Assembly: GCA_002914845.1 (NCBI GenBank)
Contig: JXTC01000003.1
Location: 349,720 to 413,719, forward strand
DNA: 64,000 nt
Direction: 5' to 3'
Source of the DNA: Trema orientale
Taxonomy: Eukaryota; Streptophyta; Magnoliopsida; Rosales; Cannabaceae
Positions within the stretch are counted from its first letter, which is position 1. Every line of letters starts with the position of its first letter. Of the stretch, positions 20,738 to 34,525 are shown one piece after another. The position numbers were made by a program, and so were the translations under genes. The notes under the pieces are model-generated. The model saw nothing but the letters and a program-made list of their open reading frames with translations, made no database searches and was not told where the DNA came from.

Positions 20738-23700
20738 TCAAGCAAAATACGACGATGAGGAGGATGTATCAGCGAGAACCTGCAAGCACAATAAACAAAA
20801 AAAATTATAAATTTTAGAAAGAAAAATAATGATGACCTAGGGGTGTAAATCGAGCTGCCCAAGCCCAACCCAAACCCAAACCCAAACTTCCGGATTTGAA
20901 CAGGCTCGGGCTTGAAGAAAGTTTTGGGCCGGGTCAGGCAAGGTTTAGATTACTAAAAATTATACCCAAAACCCAACCTTAAAAGCTTCAAGCTCTAATA
21001 TAGAACCGGACTTCGAACTTTATGTTTAGGTCGAGTTTAACTTTCGGACTTTTGAACCCCAAATTAATATATATATACATTAGAATAAGGGAATAGTGAA
21101 AGAATTTTTTTTTCTAGCACAATTACAAAATAATACTTATACTTTAATTTAAAAAAATGGACTTTTTTCAAATAAAAAAAATTATTATATTTTTTAATTT
21201 TCGAGCTTTTTAAATTGAGCTTTAGGTTCAGATTTCAAGTTCAGGCTTTGGGCCGGGTTTCAAGCCGGGTTCATGTGAAAAATACTAGGCCCAAGCCCAA
21301 CCCTAAAGATAATTGGGTTCGAGCCGAGTTCGGACTATGTCGGGTTTGGGCCGAGTTCGAATCAGGCTTTTTTCAGACTAACCCATCGGGTTTTGGGCTT
21401 TCGGGCTCTTTTTACACCCCTATGCTGACCAAATGTTCAATTATGACGTCTAGCATCTCTCAAGGAGCTACCTCAAGTTGCTCTTCCGTGAAAGAATCTT
21501 TTTGTATATTCCATGTATCTGCATGGGTACGCCGGAATTCTGCGACCGCTTTTGTAACTGTAGATTTTATAGGTGATGCCTCCCCGACAAAATGAGCTAG
21601 TAATGTAACATGCTCCGGCAACCAGCTGAGAAACAAAGAAAATTGCTTACAGGTTGCAGAAGAGAGAGAGAGAGACATCTCAAAACACAATACTTATATC
21701 AGACATTACAGACCTGGGCATGTCATAAGGGGCTGACAATACAGAAGCTGCCAATGCAAGTACAGCACCATGTGTGGAAGCTATTGACTGACTTGAACTC
21801 AAATTTCTGCATTCAGAAATGACCAGTCTTGACGTACGAAATCATTAAAAAAAATCTATACCCTTAAGCATTCCAAACATATGACGCATAAAAATAAGGA
21901 TGAATGAATAAAAGTAACCTATGTTTCCTTTTCCTTTGAAGATTATTTGCTTCCTTATAAGCTTTATCACGAAAGTCTCTAGCTAGATCTTCATCCCCAC
22001 CCTTCATGAGCCCTGCTAAAACTGCTGCAGCGTGCTCTCTTACCTGAACCAGAAGAAAGAGGCGTAAATATCATGATCCTACCTCTAAAGTGAAGAACAC
22101 TACCAAACAGAACCAAAAAACTTTGGACAACATTGGTTCAAGAACATCCTTGAGAACAACATACATTCAGGGGCCTACAAACAGCTCAAAACAAAATATA
22201 TGACTAAATAGAAAAATCAGTCTTGGATATCAATTTCTTAATGAGAAATTACAGGTTGTAAATTCTAATAATTAATTATTATTTGTATCATTGTTATTAT
22301 TATTATTGTAAAAGAGCAAGGAACTTGCCTCAACTTGGTTGTCTACAAGTAGCTTCTCAACAGTTCTCCAGATTCGTTGTTTCTCCGTGCTTGAAAGAAT
22401 GAAGGTGTGCCTGTGTAGAGTTCATTATAAGGTTTGTCAAGACAAGATATAAAACTGTGAAAGTTAGAGCTTTCGGTGGAGCACAGAAAAAGTAAAATTT
22501 CCATCCAGACTCAAACCATTGACAGCTTAAATGGAATCACAAAGAAAAAGAAATCCTTCTCTTCTATTATTTGTTTAATATTTTTTTTTTTTTGGTCTGA
22601 ATAATAAACAAAGAAAACACTTTACTGCTCAAAGTTTTGAACTGGAAGGCTTTAGTTGCAAAGCATGGCACGATGAGAGATGCAATGTTGGATTCCTTCA
22701 AGAAGTACAATACCTGTACATAAAAGTTCGCAGAAATGTCAATGTTGCAGATCTCGTTCTCCAGTTGGAATCATTGGCTGAAGAAAGAATCACAGATAAA
22801 GCCTCCTGGAGATAGGGTTCCCAGAAAACCCTCCACTTTAACAATTCAAAAGCTGCCTTGGCTAAGGTTGACAAATCTTTATTTGACGTTTCCTTCAGAA
22901 ACCAAAAAAAAAAAAAATCTCTCAGACTGTTTTGGGGTAAATTCCTAAACATGATTAGAATACAATTAATTAAGCTATGATAATCATTAGATTAGGATTA
23001 AATACAATCAGATTAAAATAGAGGAAAAACAGAGCTATACTAGAGGTATTTTAGGGGTTAACAAGTAGGGTATTTACCTTATACCCTGAATACAGTTAGA
23101 GGTTTCTAGAAGAATGATTGAGTTATGCAAAATAGAAGAGTTTGATCACTATTTGCATGCAGAAACACCAAGCTCAAAACCAGGTGGTATTTTGGTATTG
23201 ATCCATGGTTTCTAGCTGAAACCAACCAGCTGTCAATAAAGTATTGAATCCCAAGGAAATTTGTTGAATCCTAAGGGATTATTTAGCAAATATAAGAGGA
23301 TTTAGCAGCTGGTATTNNNNNNNNNNNNNNNNNNNNNNNNNNNNNNNNNNNNNNNNNNNNNNNNNNNNNNNNNNNNNNNNNNNNNNNNNNNNNNNNNNNN
23401 NNNNNNNNNNNNNNNNNNNNNNNNNNNNNNNNNNNNNNNNNNNNNNNNNNNNNNNNNNNNNNNNNNNNNNNNNNNNNNNNNNNNNNNNNNNNNNNNNNNN
23501 NNNNNNNNNNNNNNNNNNNNNNNNNNNNNNNNNNNNNNNNNNNNNNNNNNNNNNNNNNNNNNNNNNNNNNNNNNNNNNNNNNNNNNNNNNNNNNNNNNNN
23601 NNNNNNNNNNNNNNNNNNNNNNNNNNNNNNNNNNNNNNNNNNNNNNNNNNNNNNNNNNNNNNNNNNNNNNNNNNNNNNNNNNNNNNNNNNNNNNNNNNNN

Positions 23701-26700
23701 NNNNNNNNTACCAAGTTGTTTATATATTTCCTAATTGTTCTAGCTATCTACCATATATATATAACCTATCCTAGAATATTATACTTAATTATGCTATATT
23801 ATGCTTTTCTAATCTTTGACTAACATACAAGTAAACATATATAATCAAAGATCAAAAATTACCACGAACACAGACATAAAGAATTGATTCCCAGGGAAGT
23901 GAAAAGAATATATTCCAGTATATTTTTTTCGTTAGCCTTAACTTACAGATATCACCAAATATTAAATTTTCATGAAAGACAAAGTAGATTTACTGATTTA
24001 CTACACATTCGTAGAACCAAAGACAGAAATAGGATCAAGTACACACCCTAGTTCGTATTTTATTATAAAGTACTCAAAGGAGTTCTTTTTTTTCCCCCCT
24101 TTAAGCAAGTGGCAATACGGCAAAAGCTGCTAAGTTCCAAAAAGTTAATGTTAAAAATAATAACATTATTTAACGTCTGTTAGTCAGACTGACAAATGGA
24201 TAGATATAACGATCAGTAAAGGCTAGTGAGCTTCAAACAAAAACAGAACCTCGAACACAAACTGAAAAACCACCAAAGATTATAAAAGAAGGAAATTTAA
24301 GCCGCACGCACCTGCAAGGATATTACAGGATAAAGAAGACCCACGAGTACATCCAGCAAATATGAAGATCTCCCAGACTTCAGAGATGAGATGATAAAAT
24401 GGAAAAGCTAAACAACACAGAAAAGTAGACTGTTCAATAAAAGTTTTAAAAATCTGAGAATATTCCATAGAAAATCTTCAGAAAAGTCGGTACCGTTTCC
24501 ATCCATTTGACATCATCTTGTGAATCACCATTCAAATTCCCATTTTGACTTGTATTTCTTTTGGTGTCCAAGCCGTCTGACCGATTGCTACGCTGAATGT
24601 TTATTACCGCTTCAGATGCTCGTTCTTTGAGAATCTGTATCCAACTTCTCTGTTTAAGTTGGCCATCAAGATCCATATTCTCCCCCCCGTGTGAATGATG
24701 ACAAACTGATGCATAAAGCTGAATATTTGAGCACAGCACGGAAAGAGTAACACCTATAGCTTCCCTTACCTGTCCCACACAAAACATACATCAAAACATG
24801 ATAAAAATACACCTTCAACTTTCAAAGATATAGGAGAACAAAAATTGGGATATTATTCAATGTTGTCCAACTCTTTTCTTTTAACTAGTTCTAAATGAAG
24901 AAAAAACCACAAAGTTAGCAAGCAGGAAACTGATAAAACATATGAAAAGCTCACTTACTTGGGCAGATGAATGGCACATATTAGCAAGCAGCTCCTCCAG
25001 AAGTTTAAAGTGAAGCCTTATTTCAGTTACTGGCATCTTCTGTGGGGATATTTCGATTAGTGCAGCTGAAAGGAAAGCATAGCGCTTGGAAACAACTGTG
25101 GTAGTTACTGTTGGAGGTAAAGGCGTGGCTAAACAATCCAGTATTTGCTGCCTCAGAAGAGGAATTCGTGTTCCATATTTTCCTTTTCCAGTAACTGCAT
25201 AACGTATACAAGCTGCCCACTCAGGTATTGATTCTACCGACTGCGCTAGGATGATATTCTGCAGCTGGACCACCATCCAGCTGTCCCATGCTTCAACAAG
25301 ACCATTGACATCAGAATGCAACACCCCAGCAAATGCTTCCGCAGCAACACATTGCTTAGACCTCTCCTTGGCCAGTGCAAACTCTTCCAATGAGCTTTTA
25401 AGTGCCAATAAAACAGGCATGCCACATTCTTGTATTAACCGCTTAAAAATCCGTGCAAAGTTCGAGTAAAAGTTATCAGTACCTAACAAAGATATCCAAC
25501 TAGGAGTACGAGGCCATGAAGAAGAAAAGTCAAAATAAAAACGGGTGATTGATTTATCAGCTAGGCTCTGAAAAGAAGAATTTCCGTAACTTCTGGAAGA
25601 TGTGCTTTCAGTATCAGTAGTGATATGAACATGAGAAAGACTATTCAAAGTCTCATTAAAAAACCCCTCCTCCATAAATATTTGAGTTAATTCTCCTTCG
25701 AGGGATGATTTTCTATTTTCTTGCAAATTCCCAGAAAAAAGAGTCTGTTCTTCAGCTGAAAGTTTATAAGGTGACTCTTTTAACAGTGTATTCAAAGCGG
25801 TAATGGCAAGTATTCTTGTTTGGGGAAGTTGGCTTTTTAAATTTTTTAAGAAATGACCTGGAAAGGCATCAATATCAGTATTCACTATAAAGATCAAAAT
25901 GGTTAATATATAAACATCATGGAAACAAATAAAAAGAAAAAGCAAATCTCAAGTAGACAAGATGTGAACTAACCAGCAGTTTCACTCAGAATTTTTGAAG
26001 AGGCATTTGGGTCATTCCTAGATCCCATAGCCAACAAGAGAAGAACTCTATTAGCCATCAGATTGTACCTATAAAAAGATTATAAAAAATAATAATAAAT
26101 AAGAAGAATCATGATTTTAATATTTGAAAGACAACAACATTATATAACTACAATAAAAGGTACATTTCCTCAAAAGTTGAATACAGGTGATCAAAACCTC
26201 CACCACTCAAATGTAACTTCCATGTGTTTTTATCGGAGTTCAAGGAGAACATTAGGAAGGTTTGAAGTATATATGAGACAGTAGTCAAAATTCCACCATC
26301 TAGAAAAAAGTAGCAATGATAATGGGGATACATACCTCCAATGCAAGCCAATAGAATCAAAACTCATTGAACCAATCTGAGAAACCAAATCTGCAAAGTC
26401 GCGTCCTTCTAAATGATTGTTTGGCGTCCTGAAAATGCTTCTAGATACTCCAGAAAAGTGGATGTTGTATTTGACAAAAAGCTGCAGAAACTCGGATTAT
26501 ATTAAATTCATCCTACTCAGAATCACAGACCTAAATAAGCTTGAAATATCCTACCTCATTGATTGCCTTCTGGCATTTCAGTGACTCATGATGAGAGCTT
26601 CAAGCAGGGAGAAAAAATTAGTCAGACATCATGTACATCAATGTTAACCTTTGACATTAAACCATACTGGATAAACATCATGCTTGATTATAAAACTGAG

Positions 26701-29700
26701 CCACACTAAGAGCACCAATTATTTACCAAACTATTAACACATGGCATTGATGTGAAAACATCACGTACAGCCATCAACTTTCTTGACAGCATTGACAGTG
26801 ACACCTCGTCACCATAATATCAGTAATTCTGTTGCTGTTTTGTGGCGGGTGAAATGTCATTGTCATTTTAGTTAGTAAAGTAAAAGTTGGTGCCCTCTAG
26901 AACTACTCCTTAACAAAAGGTTACCTCGAAAGAATCCCAAGAACAAATGAAGAGAATGCCTTTGGGTCCTGCAATCACAAAATAAAGTCAGAAAATTTAT
27001 TTTCTTTAATATCTAATAGTATGCAGTTGTTTTGAATCACTACCGTTGTCACATGCTTGAGAACTGTTTGTGTAGCAAGCACTGCACAAGAACCTAGCAC
27101 TGCATATTCTGGTGAGCTGGAGCTTCGTAAGTTCTCAGTGAGTGTGAGAACACACTTTGAAATCATAGGCGGCCATTTCTTTATCATCTTCAAAAGAGAT
27201 TTTCCAGCAAGCCTGGGTACCACCGCATTTAAATCAAATTTGGTAAAACACAATTTCGAAGCTAGATATTTACTAGTCTAGAATAAATTAGCAAAATAAC
27301 AAATTCACTGAATTCACTGCTTGAGAAGAAAATTCATTGTTATCCAACAGAAATTATCAGAGAAACATCTAATGCACAAATACCTCTGGTAAATCAAAAT
27401 TTGTTGGGTAGAAAAATGGACAACCAAAAAAAAAACAAAGAAAAAAAACACCAAAAAACACACGCACACACAAGAACCACAAGTTTAATATGAAAATAAA
27501 TAAAGTTTCTTCAACGACAGGGCAATGCCTAAATCATAAGTGGCAGGATAAGACACCCTTTATGTCTCAAGTCATGGAAAGAACCTTGATGAAAGAAATG
27601 AATCACAAAGAATAAGGGGGGAAAATCATGCATCAAAATTCCAAATAAAGAGCCTTTTCCATATCACCAAATATTCTTTGAATCAAAGTCTTATTCAGTT
27701 CATTAATTATCCGCTTCTGAAAGGCTGATGTGTCCATTTCCAGAAAGGTTAAAATCTTAAGATATTCTCAAGTTATTAGATAATTGTTCACTACACTCCA
27801 ATTTCAACATAAGCAGGGCCAAAGAAGATTTACAGACTTACGCGCGAACAGTTTCATAGCTATGCAAAGAGAGATTTAGAAGATCATCCATCAAAAGATT
27901 CACGTGGTCTGATGGACAGAAATTCCCGTTGGTGCGAAACAAATGGTAAGATGATTGTGATGATCTCCATGTATTGTGCATGTATGCCTTGTCAATAAGT
28001 GCCCACCTTGGCCTAAATTTAACAACATAACTTGGTATCATTGCTAAGAAACAAGTATACAGTTCAACAATTAAAATGAAACTTTGCATTTGTTACCTTC
28101 TTTTTCCCCTAGAATGAGATGACACAACAAAATTTATTGGAGGTTCTATAATAGCGGCAGATTCTAACTTCCAAGCCTGCCTATGATTTGCCCATTCATC
28201 ATATTCCAAACTTCCTATACGAGAGAGGCATAAAAAGAATGTATGTGAGGCAGAACATAGAGGAATCGAGGTGGGGTACTGTACTGTACACCTTGTAAAT
28301 TTCAATATAGAAAACCATAGATCACTGCCATTACCATAGTTTCCTAAAGCATCCATGATACGAATAACAAGTATCAACAGGATGCTGTCATCTGATTTTT
28401 CCTCTACTAAGTATCTGCTCAATGCACAAAAAGCAACAAAGCTTCGGTAAATCAGACCCACTAAACAAAATAACAACTATCAGGACATTTTTAACAAAAT
28501 ATTACTTGCAGGCCGTATGTATAATCTCAGCAGCCTTTTCCCGCAGAGCAATACTGCCAACACTCGAACCAGTTGCTCCAGCTATTAAAAAAGAGGCATG
28601 CTCTGGATCTTCAACCATCCCATTTCTGGAGGATGGGATGAAATCTGGCAAGCAAGACAAAACACCTTGCAAGGACGAATCTATACGCAAAAGAGTCACT
28701 TTCAAGTGCTCTTTCTCATCTCCTGGTTAACAAAAATGCATGTATTGTTAGGTATGTTTTGTAATGTTCATAAATAATGTGTTCATGAATAATGTGTGTG
28801 TGTGTGTGCAGCATGTTGCATGTACAGTCTACAGATACTAAATCATGAAGAGTACCAAATAAAATCTCAATAAAACACAAGAACATATCAGTATTTCTCC
28901 AAAAAGGAAGTCATCACAATCATAAGTAAAACAAAGCTTCAACCTTGAAATTAGCTGGCCATAATCCCATGTATTTTCATTTAGACTCCTGGACAACAGA
29001 TATTTTAAATTGAATTCACTTTTGCACCACTTTTCACATAGAATGAATGATCTTCCATAAGTTACGAGCATGTGCCAACTATCATGAAAAATACATATTT
29101 ATAGATTTTTTCATGAAAAATAAAAAGATCGTTAACATCACCACTCCAGAGAGATTATCAAGAATAAACTGAAATAAAAAAAATATAAACTGAAAATACC
29201 AGAGAGATTACCTGGATCAGAATGGGTTTTAGTTTGACATATTCTAAGAAGATCATCCAAAGCTGAACTGAAATGAAGGTCCAAAAGCTCATTTGCGAAC
29301 TGAACTTCTTCAGCACTTGGGATATGCCACTTGGGTTCCGCCACATGTTTATCATCAGAATAATCTTTTGTGCTGATCCATTCCTCTAATCCAGCAGCAT
29401 TTGGGTGCCGCAAAACACATCTAGGAAAAAACAACAGTACTTATTTATTTTAAATTTTAGTTCTTGTTGTTCTTCAAAATCCACTTGTGACAGTCGAAAG
29501 AGATATGGTCAATGAGAGAGGAAAGAACAAGCATACTTGTATTGATCAATGGGATAATAAAGAACCAGACTTCCAAGAAGGGATCGCAGAAGGTGATCAC
29601 CGGCTCCGTTGACCTATTAATTGGCCAGATAATTAAAGAAACCGAGAATGTAAGAGACCATTAAACCATTTGAGTTAGCTGTTAGTGACCCGTTTACAAA

Positions 29701-32700
29701 GTGAACAGGAGAAGTATTTTGATTACAAGGTAAAATAAGTTAAAGAGTGAGAAATAAAAACCTTCCAAGATGGGCACTCAAAAGCAGAAATGATGGCTTC
29801 TTTGAGGTGATCTTTATAGCGTAGAAGTGCAGGGCCTCCATAACTGATAGCAACTGATAGTATTTTCAACTGATAATCAATTGCTGTTTCAAGAGCTGGA
29901 GAAATTGAGGGTTTAGCCTGGAAAGAAACCAATTTAACCTTTAAAAATGGGAAACTTGGTACAGTATAAAACACTACAATAATCACAAGAAGAGAGAGTA
30001 CCCTGGTTGAAACTGACGCATCTGATATTCCTCTTCCTCCAAATCCAGTAGCTGGTATTCCTTTTAAAGAGGATATAACAGACAATAAAGTCGGCTCAAC
30101 GAGGTGGGTTACTGCTTCCTCGGGGTTTGTATGAACACATGCACAGCAAAGCAGTCCAACCTCAGCAATTGCCCCAGGAAGAATATTGGTTCTAACAAAC
30201 TTGGAAACCTTTTTTAAGGCCTGTAGTGGTACAAGGAAAAATTTTCAATAACGTCTTGCCAAAATGTTAGACCGCAGAGATCTTAACAAAGAAGATGAAG
30301 CCAACAGGCAAGAACAAGAATTGTAACCTGATTAAACAAGGGCTGCGAAAGTCTTCCAAGCACGATTTCAATCATACAGAAGTAGTACGGACCATCCTCA
30401 ACAAGAAAAGTTCCTGAAGTAGCTGATGAATGTAAGCCTTCATTTCTGCAGCACCAGTCAGCAGTTAATTCTTAATAAAGAGGAAATAACAACGGATATT
30501 TTGACGCCAATGAAATCGACTAAGAACAAAAGTCAAAAACCAATAGAGTAAAATAAGAAAGTGAGGGCTGGGAAAATAGATGCATGACATACACAACACT
30601 GCTTGGTTCCAAGTGTAAAAGCAAGGAAAATAGGCGGCATAGGAACTCATCCAGCCATTCAGAAAAGCGAACAATTGGCATGAAGGGCAGCTCATCTATG
30701 TTATCGTTCAACAAAGCCAACTGCAAAAATTAAGGTGATAAGTGAAACATAAATAAACGCACAGAATGGGCTTATTATTAAAGTGGAGAATGTGTACTTA
30801 CGTTGGAAAATATGGAACCAATTAATTGCATGGTTGCCAAGGTTTTAGGAGGATCATTGGCATCCATACCAAGCAATGCATTGGACAATGAAACCATCAG
30901 AAGATCAATGAATTCATCACCACCATCATGATCAACAGGTTTTACTGCAGAAGCTGATAGGGACGTCAGAAATAGTGAACGCCCAACAAATGCTACTGAC
31001 ATCACAGCAATTTTTAATTGATGGGTGGCAGTCATCTGACTAGACACAAAAGTTGGTAAAGAGAAGTTATTCCGATGAAACATGTTCCATTCATAGGAGC
31101 GAACATACTCTCCTAAAAATTAACAAGGTTTGCAAGGCAAAATTGAGGTGACATCTTTTAAAGGAATCCACAAATGTAACATGAAAGTGACTAACCGTTT
31201 CCAAGGCCATATGGAACCGAGATGCAACAAAAGGAAGGACCAACAAAGGCTCCACATACGACAAAATCGAAGTGGCTGCAGCAACTGTCTCGGAAAGATG
31301 CTCATTTTTGCTATATTGACCACGATCAATTAACTTCAGCAGCACATTGACAAAAGAAGTCCATTCTGGTCTGCCTAGACTATTTGCACATGTATTCCTG
31401 AACAAACAATAACTTAGTAGAAGCTTTAAACATGCTCAAATGAACAGATAACACTACGACAGATCTCGTAGCATCATGCAGGTGTATGCTTACAGTTGTT
31501 CATGCTGCAGGCGTTTCTGTAATGAAATAACCAGATGCATCAAAAAGCGCTCTAATGAGTAGGTCCAGCGACCACCATTAGAGGGATGGTAATATCTACA
31601 ACAATTAACACCAGAACTTCAAATCTTTGAGTAAAAAAAATAAGAAAAGCAATCTAACAACATGAATATTAATTTTAACATGTAAGTATACAAACTGTTC
31701 TAAGAGGTTGACCAATTTCTGAAAGTGTTCCTGTATTGAGCCACCGGGTTTCAATAAATAAACCTGCACTTGAAATAAGAACAGATTATAATTTACCAAG
31801 AATCATCCACATGGGCGGCAAATCATCTGCATTGCAAATATAAACAACACTGTACAAATCTTACAATTGACTTTGCAATGGCCTTTGCTGGGGTCATTGT
31901 TCTATTGGAGAACAAAAACCTTGTGTTTCTGGGAACATCCACTGAGAAAGGGTATGATCCACTTCCATTTGCCACTGGGACCTATGATATGAGTGAGGTT
32001 GAGGATGTATACATATAAAAGGTGGATACTAAAATGTAAATACATTATTTACGACAAGCTTCACGGGATAGCAAATCGCATGTATTGAAGAACAGTCACG
32101 AGACATTATCCAAACTCAAAGCCAAATCCAAGCTTACTTTAAGGGCTCATACAATTACCTCAAACATATTTAAGTATCTATTGAAAAGCATGGGTAGGAA
32201 AGACTCCCAATCGATAAAGTTGTAGTTCTTTATGACACGAGCTATAATGGCTACCCACTGACTATTCCAAAATTGGCAATTCGGTATAGATTCCCACAGA
32301 TCTATAAACTCTTTAACCCTATCCCTGCAATGCAGATAGAAAATTAATTTTCCTCAATATTTAATGCTCAAAATTTTGAAGAGAAAGTGTTCTGAATCAT
32401 ATTTGCTCCTACTCTGAAAAGAAGTCCTGGTTGTCCGAGTTTGTAGGAAGAAAGAGTCTCACAAACCCCGATCCCTCAAATGTCGAATTATGCCACGGAT
32501 TCTCCAATAAAGATCTGCATTTTTGTTTAAGTAGTTATGTTAATCCAAAAGGTGAGTCAAAAATCCAGTGTTACACCTCCATCACCAAGTTGATGATTCC
32601 ATTCGGTTATGCTAATCTAATTAATAATTACTAACGAACAAACACCAGAAGTAATAAGTCAGCCAGAAAGAAATTGCCAACGCACTATATGCAAACGTAA

Positions 32701-34483
32701 CTCAAACCAAGGGGAGTGCATGTATTTCTTTGAGAAAATCTCAAATCAATTTCTGAAAAAACATCACTTTTGATGGATGGAGAAAAATCCAATAATAACA
32801 ATACATTGACCAAATTGAGGAAAGGAAGCCTCAAAGCATGTACCTAAACTCAGACCATATCTCAAATGCAGAACCCGGTGGGAAGAACCTCCGACAGGAC
32901 CGAACAAGGGAAGTAATCATCTCAAAATGCCGTTGTCTCAATCTCCAACCTTCTGGACCGGTATTCCTGCACCATTTAAGTACACAAATTCAGTTTTTTT
33001 ACAACATTCCCAAAATATTTAATATGTTGTATGCCATAAATTCTTGATTTAAAAACATAAAAATAAATTAAAAAAGGTAGTTAGTGGAAGGACAAAATGG
33101 CAAGTACCAAAAATCAGTACGCTAAAAATTTTAAGAGAAATAATGACAATAAGTACAACAATTTTACAAGATTTAAAAAACAGATCGATCACTAGAAGTT
33201 CACATATATAACATATGTGTACATAATATAAGCACACACTGACAAGCAGACACATATTTCTCATTTATGTATGCATATTGTCTATTTGTAGTGCTTGTCT
33301 TCACTTGTTTATTTAATCGAGGAGCGACACTGACTTCAGAGCTTGAAAGCTTCTTTCAATTTCGAGTTTGAAACCGTAGCTTTGCTTAACAGTAACACAC
33401 TAACCGTAGTACGCCCACACGAATGCAAATGGAAGGTAGAAATATATAACAGACCTGGTGAAATGCGTGTGTATGAGAGTATCATAGAATGGTCGCCACT
33501 CAACTTTCAAGGACAGTTTCTTTCGATACTTGTTGAGAATTCTGACAAGAACATTTCCCCATCTAACCTATTCAAACAAATGGAAACAAAATTCAGGAAA
33601 AAGAAAAGAATGACAGAAAATAAGCTCAGTAAACACTTGGTAAGAAGAACATTTTTTTTAATTATTATTATTATTAGTAGTAATATTATTTTGGGAAATA
33701 CAAGGTAGCAGACCTGCGCATAAAGCTTGTTCTCCGAAATGTGAAACAATTCTAAGCCAACCTCAACAATAGTAATCACGTCTTCCAGAGATACTTCACT
33801 TTTTGCCTTAATGAAACTGCAAATTTAAAATTAAAAAAAAAAAAAAAGTAATAAGTTACATACACCTCACTAACAATTAATCATCTACAAGTTGTGATAA
33901 AGCATTTAAAAATAAAAAATTAAAAAAAAAGGGTCCATTTAAAATAAGAGATAACATTCCTATAGATAATACTACCCAGTAACCGGAGAAGGGACTCAAG
34001 CCTCAAACTTTCTACAGCCTCAAAACCCAGAAGCCAAATTGGCCTTCCTTTGATGAAATGAATACATCTTATGAACTCAAAATCTCGATGTAATGTCACA
34101 CAAAGGCACACTAGTGCTAGACTGCTAGAGCTAGTGAATGAGGGAGGACTAGTGACAACAAGAGGGAGGGCTTTGTTTATCTACATAATTCAGACCATTT
34201 CTCCATGAATAATAGAGCTAAATTTGGATGAGAAATCAAGAAGAGGGAGGGAGCGAGCAAGTCATTTCATTCATAATAATAATTTAAAAGAGAGAGAGAA
34301 GAAAAGGAGCAAGAGAACAAACAGGTCGATGACGGAAACCCATTTGAGGGTGGAATAGACGGAATCGGGATCGTCGGGGGTGTAGGAACTCTTGACGGAG
34401 GTAACGACGCGAGCGAAGGAGTCCTTCTCCCGCTTCGTGTCTTGGGCCACTGGGCCCGGAAGCCATGCATTGTACAGATGCAT
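20738..34483 (-). CDS. PA200: proteasome activator subunit 4 (PA200), complete 35-exon gene
   Basis: PA200/Blm10 is a HEAT-repeat dome that caps the 20S proteasome in the nucleus and promotes ATP-independent degradation. Exon 1 (34323-34483) begins MHLYNAWLPGPVAQDTKREK, like the Arabidopsis protein. The exons down to 20738 join in frame with consistent phases to 5427 bases, 1808 residues, near the length I recall for the plant family. The largest exon is 24959-25857 (299 codons). Recognisable blocks include WRLRQRHFEMITSLVRSCRR, ENPWHNSTFEGSGFVRLFLP, DRGQYSKNEHLSETVAAATS, KAAFELLKWRVFWEPYLQEA, VREHAAAVLAGLMKGGDEDL and FRRTHADTWNIQKDSF. The last exon (20738-20779) encodes VLADTSSSSSYFA, whose YFA end fits the HbYX-type tail that docks in the proteasome ring. 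One intron is GC-AG (donor at 22328 after exon 22329-22410). The gap 23317-23708 lies inside an intron. No stops or frameshifts were seen. Confidence 0.96.
20838..21422. mobile_element. hAT MITE in the last PA200 intron, 585 bp
   Basis: The ends TAGGGGTGTAAATCGAGC and (other strand) TAGGGGTGTAAAAAGAGC are inverted repeats. The flanks TGATGACC (20830-20837) and TGCTGACC (21423-21430) are an 8-bp target duplication with one mismatch, as expected of hAT elements. Both subterminal regions are rich in CCCAACCC/GGGCCGGGTT words, and the centre is AT-rich. There is no coding capacity. It fills most of the 692-base intron 20780-21471. Confidence 0.85.
22893..24311. other. large PA200 intron containing an assembly gap
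   Basis: Flanking exons 24312-24407 (…YPVISLQ) and 22714-22892 (ETSNKDLSTLAK…) join in frame, and this junction matches the remembered plant protein. No coding sequence is therefore missing in the gap at 23317-23708 (392 N). The intron is AT-rich and far longer than most of its neighbours, so an insertion around the gap is likely, but its type cannot be told. Confidence 0.7.
23317..23708. other. assembly gap, 392 N
   Basis: Unsequenced stretch in a PA200 intron. The flanking exons join in frame, so no coding loss is implied. Confidence 0.95.
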
Positions 34484-34525
34484 CTCCCTCTCTCTTATCT
34501 CTCTCTCTCTCTCTCTCTTTCTCGC
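34484..34525 (-). promoter_or_regulatory. (GA)n tract directly before the PA200 start codon
   Basis: On the - strand the bases just upstream of the ATG are a GA-repeat interrupted by GATAAGAGAGAGGG (CT/TC on +). Such tracts are common in plant leaders, where GAGA-binding (BPC) proteins can act. The polymorphic length may affect expression, but this is inference. Confidence 0.5.

Noticed and set aside
22930-23880. Solo LTR around the gap in the PA200 intron
   Set aside because: I could not find convincing ends or a 5-bp duplication, and 392 bases are missing, so no element is called.
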